Assembly (NCBI GenBank): GCA_002423025.1 | Contig: DIUN01000032.1 | Span: 23,335 to 41,438, forward strand | Source of the DNA: Sphingomonadales bacterium UBA6157 | GTDB taxonomy: Bacteria > Pseudomonadota > Alphaproteobacteria > Sphingomonadales > Sphingomonadaceae | Direction of reading: 5' to 3' | DNA length: 18,104 nt | Part shown: positions 14,690 through 18,104 of the stretch, one piece after another | Layout of the letters: each line of letters starts with the position of its first letter | Numbering within the stretch: position 1 is the first letter of the stretch | The notes under the pieces: generated by a model | The model's input: only the letters and a program-made list of their open reading frames with translations | The model's database searches: none | What the model was told of the DNA's origin: nothing | Made by a program: the position numbers and the translations under genes

Positions 14690-16717
14690 TCAGCCCTCCC
14701 AGCGCAGGCCCACCCAGAAGGTGCGCGGCTGCGCCCTGTCGATGATGCCATCGGCGCTGACGCCCGAGACGATCAGCTCGTCGCCGATGTTCTCGGCGCG
14801 CACTTCAAGGCTCAGCTGCTTCGTCACGGCCAGCCGCGCGCTGGCGTCCACCGTGGTGGCGGGCGGCAGGCGGCGCAGATTCTGGTCATCATCGAACTGT
14901 GCGCCGATGTGGCGCAGCGTTACCGCGCCGCGCACGCGCTCGCCGGTATAGCCGAGCGTTGCCGAGCCGCTGAACTGCGGCGAAGCAGCGGGGCGCAGGC
15001 CATCGAGCGCCGCCGAAAGCCCGGAAGCGCGCACCTTGGGGTCTGACCAGGCGATGGAGGCCGAGGCCATCACGCGGCCGATCTGCACTTCGCCATCGGC
15101 TTCAACACCGCGCACCAGCACGGAATCAAGGTTGAGCCGCTGGCGATAGCTGCCGCCATTGGCAACAAAGCCGACCAGCGGGAACACGCCGGGGCCGCGC
15201 CCCAGCGTGACGTTGGAAATGGCGCCGCGCAGCTCGTTGGAAAAGCCGGTGAGCGAAAGCCGGGCGCTGGGCAGCGGCCGCCAGTCAAAGCCCGCCTCGA
15301 TGCCGCGGGTGCGCTCCAGCGCCAGGTCCGGATTGGGAGCCGTGGCGTCTGCGCCAACGCGGAACGGCCGGTAGAGCTCGTTGGGTGTCGGCAGGCGGAA
15401 GCCGGTATAAGCTGCGGCCCGCAGGCTGAACGAGGGCACCAGCCGGACGATGGCGCCGCCGCGCGCCGTGCCGCGCCAGCCGCTGCGCGCCGCCGTGGCG
15501 ATGGCCAGCGTGGGGGCGCCATTGGCGAGATCGAACTCGTTGAGGCGGCCGGCGCTGATGCTCCAGCGGTCCCCGCGCACGCCGCCGGTGAGGGTGAAGG
15601 CGTCGCTCACCTCCCAGCTGTCCTCGATATAGCCGCCGATGGTGCTGGTGGCGCCGCCGGCCTCGCGCAGCCGGGTGAAGGCGCCGACCTGGTAGCGGAA
15701 GAACTCGTTGGTGCTGCCGCTGCCGCGCCGGGCATCGAGGCCGATCTCGAGGCTGTGGGCGCTGCCCAGCGGCGGCCGCACCGCGATCTTGCCGCCAACG
15801 CCGGTGGCCGGGGTGTTGAACTGATCGAGCGATGGCGTCGCGGTGGCGCGGCCGGCGGCCACGGCGGAAAAGCGCGATTCAAATTCGCGCACCTGCACAT
15901 AGGCCAGCGCCTCGGCGCCCCAATTGCCGCGGTGGATGAGGCGGATGCTGGCGTCTGCGCCGCGGCTCTCGGAGGTGACAAGTGCCTGCCCGCGCACCCG
16001 CTGGTCATCAAAGGCGCGGATGCTGGCCTGCACTTCGGTTTGCGCTGCCACCGGCACCACGGCACGGATGCTGCCGCCCCAGCTCTCGTAGCGCGCCGGA
16101 ATATCGACAGCCCCGCGCTGGTTTTCCGGCACGATGAAATAGCCATCGCCGCTGTCATGCCGGGCGCTGACCGTGACAAAGCCGCCGCCGAGCCGCACCG
16201 CCAGGCCGCCTGAAGCTTCAAGGGAGTTGCGCGAGCCGCCAGCCAGCGCCAGCGAAACCGGGGCCAGCTCGTTCGGCCCGGCGCTGGCGAGCTCCAGCGT
16301 GCCGGCTACCGCGCCAGCGCCAAACGCTCCGGCACCGCCGCCACGGGTGATGCGCACGCTCGCCAGCCGCGCCGGATCGATGGCGGACCAGGGAATGTAG
16401 CCGGCAAAGGGATCCGCCACCGGCACGCCATCGAGCAGCACCAGCGCGCGGGAGGCGGCGTTGCCGCCCAGCGCCCGCAACGTCACGCCCTGGGATGTGG
16501 GGTTGGCCGAGCGGCTGTCCGTGCGGCGGAAGGCGGCGAGCCCCGCGACATCGCGAAGCGCATCCTCGATGCGGCCGCTGGCGGTGCCGGTGAGCCGCTC
16601 GCGGCCCAGCGTGATGCCGGAATAGGCCGCGGCGCCCGGAGGCGCGGGCAGGGCGCTGCCTGTCACGATGATCTCGGCTGCGGGCGGGGTGATGAGGGTG
16701 GCGGGTGGAATGTCCAT
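14690..16717 (-). CDS. TonB-dependent outer-membrane receptor
   Basis: A 675-residue receptor for active uptake across the outer membrane. A TonB-box-like EIIVTGS lies at residues 15-21, followed by a plug domain (RIEDALRDVAGLAAFRR, GVTLRALGGNAASRALVLLDGVPVADPF, ASVRITRGGGAGAFGAGAVAGTLEL) and a long beta-barrel region with TGFRLPTPNELYRPFR near residue 430. The last residues, RTFWVGLRWEG, give an aromatic barrel-closing strand. The substrate cannot be inferred. No signal peptide is visible after the ATG at 16715-16717, which is unusual. The upstream in-frame sequence has no ATG, GTG or TTG start and no strong hydrophobic core. The gene is convergent with the molybdopterin enzyme with an 8-bp gap and no terminator. 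Confidence 0.9.
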   Translation of the reverse strand: MDIPPATLITPPAAEIIVTGSALPAPPGAAAYSGITLGRERLTGTASGRIEDALRDVAGLAAFRRTDSRSANPTSQGVTLRALGGNAASRALVLLDGVPVADPFAGYIPWSAIDPARLASVRITRGGGAGAFGAGAVAGTLELASAGPNELAPVSLALAGGSRNSLEASGGLAVRLGGGFVTVSARHDSGDGYFIVPENQRGAVDIPARYESWGGSIRAVVPVAAQTEVQASIRAFDDQRVRGQALVTSESRGADASIRLIHRGNWGAEALAYVQVREFESRFSAVAAGRATATPSLDQFNTPATGVGGKIAVRPPLGSAHSLEIGLDARRGSGSTNEFFRYQVGAFTRLREAGGATSTIGGYIEDSWEVSDAFTLTGGVRGDRWSISAGRLNEFDLANGAPTLAIATAARSGWRGTARGGAIVRLVPSFSLRAAAYTGFRLPTPNELYRPFRVGADATAPNPDLALERTRGIEAGFDWRPLPSARLSLTGFSNELRGAISNVTLGRGPGVFPLVGFVANGGSYRQRLNLDSVLVRGVEADGEVQIGRVMASASIAWSDPKVRASGLSAALDGLRPAASPQFSGSATLGYTGERVRGAVTLRHIGAQFDDDQNLRRLPPATTVDASARLAVTKQLSLEVRAENIGDELIVSGVSADGIIDRAQPRTFWVGLRWEG

Positions 16718-16797
16718 GGCTGCTAATGGACAGCGCAGGGCGTGGCTGGCAAGTGCAAGATGAGCGCGGCTGGCGTTTGCGTGAGGAATGACCGGAC

Positions 16798-17121
16798 ATG
16801 GGCGGATGGGCGTTTCTGGGCTTGGCGATCATCTTCGAGATCGCGGCGACGACGATGCTGAAGCTGTCTGACGGGCTGGCCAAGTGGCACTGGGCGGCGC
16901 TGTCCATTGCGCTGTATGCCGTGTGCTTCCTGGTGCTGGCCCCGGCGCTCAAGACCATTCCGGTGGGGGTGGCCTATGCCGTATGGTCTGGCGTCGGTAT
17001 CGTGGCGATGGCGGTGCTGGGCGTGTTGTTCTTCGAGCAGAAGCTCAATGCGGCGCAGCTGGCCTGCATCGCGCTGGTGCTGGTGGGCGCCATCGGGCTG
17101 CGGGTTTCGACGCCAGGCTGA
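16798..17121 (+). CDS. Small multidrug resistance (SMR) family efflux protein
   Basis: A 107-residue protein with four hydrophobic helices, the normal SMR size. The essential membrane glutamate is Glu14 (IIFEIAATTMLKLSDG) and Trp63 lies in YAVWSGVGIV, both at EmrE numbering. The family works as an antiparallel dimer that exchanges protons for cationic drugs or, in the SugE/Gdx branch, guanidinium. The LKLSDG segment and VPVGVAYAVWSG-like context lean toward the EmrE/QacE drug-export branch, but this is not certain. The ATG is supported by gagga at 16783-16787. The 80-bp gap 16718-16797 is shared with the divergent TonB receptor; I see no clear promoter in it. A thiolase gene follows 31 bp downstream. 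Confidence 0.92.
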   Translation: MGGWAFLGLAIIFEIAATTMLKLSDGLAKWHWAALSIALYAVCFLVLAPALKTIPVGVAYAVWSGVGIVAMAVLGVLFFEQKLNAAQLACIALVLVGAIGLRVSTPG

Positions 17122-17152
17122 ACCGGCGCGAAGGTTTTGGGAGGATTTGACC

Positions 17153-18104
17153 ATGCAGGACGCTGTGATCGTGGCGACGGCGCGCACGCCGATAGGCCGG
17201 GCCTACAAGGGTGCGCTCAATGATGTGGAAGGCCCGGTGCTGGCCGGCCATGTCATCAGCGCGGCGCTGGCGCGGGCCGGGGTCGAGGGTGCCGAGGTGG
17301 AGGATGTGCTGCTCGGCAGCGCCCACCCGGAGGGCGCCACCGGCAACAATGTGGCGCGTGTGGCGGCGCTGGCAGCGGGTCTGCCGGTGAGCGTCAGCGG
17401 CACCACCATCGATCGCAAATGCGCCTCCGGGCTGCAGACGATCGCCTTTGCCGCCCAGCGCATCCGGGCCGGCGAGGAGGGGATTTACGTCGCCGGTGGG
17501 CTCGATTCGGTCTCGCTGGTGCTGCCCAACAAGAACCTCGTGCGCTTCCGCTCCGAGGGACTGATGGCCACCATGCCCTCGCTCTACTGGACCATGATCG
17601 AGACAGCGGACCATGTGGCGGCCAAATATGGCATCAGCCGCGAGGCGCAGGATGATTACGGCTTTGCCAGCCAGATGCGGACGGCGGCGGCACAGGCGGC
17701 CGGGCGCTTCGATGCCGAGATCGCGCCGATTTCCGCCAACAAGCGCCTGACCGCCAAGGATGGCACCACCACCGGCCATGAGCCGGTGACGCTCACAAGG
17801 GACGAGGGCAACCGGCCCGATACCCAGCGCGAGGCGATGGCGGCGCTCAAGCCGGTGCGCGAGGGCGGCACCATCACGGCGGGCAACGCCAGCCAGCTTT
17901 CGGATGGTGCCAGCGTGTGCGTGGTGATGGGCGCCAGCGAGGCGGCGCGGCGCGGGCTGGCGCCGCTGGGCGTGTTCCGCGGCTTTGCCGTGGCCGGCTG
18001 CGAGCCGGGCGAGATGGGCATCGGCCCGGTGTTCGCCGTGCCCAAGCTGCTGGCGCGGCACGGGCTCACCGTGGCGGATATCGACCTGTGGGAGCTGAAC
18101 GAGG
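17153..18104 (+). CDS. Acetyl-CoA C-acyltransferase (thiolase), 5' part only
   Basis: Thiolase catalysing reversible cleavage of 3-ketoacyl-CoA (or condensation of acyl-CoA units) in fatty-acid or polyhydroxyalkanoate metabolism. About 317 residues are present before the window ends. The start AVIVATARTPIGRA is typical, and the acylated nucleophile is Cys90 in TIDRKCASGLQTIAFA. GTITAGNASQLSDGAS near residue 240 is the conserved CoA-binding segment. The sequence stops at WELNE, just inside the NEAF motif, so the catalytic histidine and second cysteine lie outside. Gggagga at 17139-17145 supports the ATG. Degradative and biosynthetic types cannot be separated from this fragment; the partner genes are not visible. 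Confidence 0.94.
   Translation, partial: MQDAVIVATARTPIGRAYKGALNDVEGPVLAGHVISAALARAGVEGAEVEDVLLGSAHPEGATGNNVARVAALAAGLPVSVSGTTIDRKCASGLQTIAFAAQRIRAGEEGIYVAGGLDSVSLVLPNKNLVRFRSEGLMATMPSLYWTMIETADHVAAKYGISREAQDDYGFASQMRTAAAQAAGRFDAEIAPISANKRLTAKDGTTTGHEPVTLTRDEGNRPDTQREAMAALKPVREGGTITAGNASQLSDGASVCVVMGASEAARRGLAPLGVFRGFAVAGCEPGEMGIGPVFAVPKLLARHGLTVADIDLWELNE

Noticed and set aside
16718..16797. Cobalamin or other riboswitch upstream of the TonB receptor
   Set aside because: The divergent gap is only 80 bp and shows no B12-box-like or other recognisable aptamer sequence.
17045..18061. Open frame of 338 codons on the minus strand
   Set aside because: Antisense to the thiolase, which has an intact Cys90 motif and a good ribosome binding site; the minus frame shows no domain.

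Overview
The window is gene-dense, GC-rich bacterial DNA. Gene content points to an alphaproteobacterium, most likely a sphingomonad: it holds a UPF0262 protein, a DUF2948 protein after murA, a 184-residue dCTP deaminase, and a radA-cvpA neighbourhood. The genus cannot be settled from sequence alone. There are 17 protein genes, two of them cut by the window edges (radA on the left, a thiolase on the right). I see no tRNA, rRNA, CRISPR array or insertion sequence, and no gene-free stretch longer than about 135 bases.

Layout. (1) 1-5064, plus strand: the 3' part of radA, cvpA and cysS in a tight run, then a 96-bp gap full of interlocking inverted repeats, then an IscU/NifU-like Fe-S scaffold followed after 3 bp by a Kef-type (CPA2) cation:proton antiporter. 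(2) 5145-6707, plus strand: a zinc-independent NADP-dependent MDR oxidoreductase and the biotin transporter bioY. (3) 6640-11431, minus strand: a six-gene run read as exported serine hydrolase, UPF0262, dcd, rarD, murA, DUF2948, with gaps of -4 to +19 bp, so probably one operon. Its last gene overlaps the 3' end of bioY by 68 bp in antisense. (4) 11482-11814, plus strand: a small membrane-anchored cysteine-containing protein, divergent from the serine hydrolase. (5) 11815-11928: a perfect 35-bp-arm hairpin between convergent genes, bracketed by 10-bp direct repeats. (6) 11929-12909, minus strand: a CorA-type Mg2+ channel. (7) 13042-14681, plus strand: a membrane cytochrome b overlapping by 4 bp a Tat-exported, lipobox-bearing molybdopterin oxidoreductase. 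(8) 14690-16717, minus strand: a TonB-dependent receptor with no visible signal peptide. (9) 16798-18104, plus strand: an SMR-family small efflux protein and a truncated thiolase.

How they fit together. Most genes are housekeeping or envelope functions: DNA repair, tRNA charging, peptidoglycan precursor synthesis, dUTP supply, Mg2+, biotin and K+/H+ transport. The clearest dedicated module is the cytochrome b plus molybdopterin lipoprotein, which should move electrons between the quinone pool and a periplasmic substrate. I found no convincing new defence or mobile system. The most unusual items are the hairpin with flanking direct repeats at 11809-11936, the overlapping palindromes at 2681-2758, the small protein that resembles a detached N-terminal domain of serine hydrolases, and the Fe-S scaffold that lacks the third cluster cysteine.
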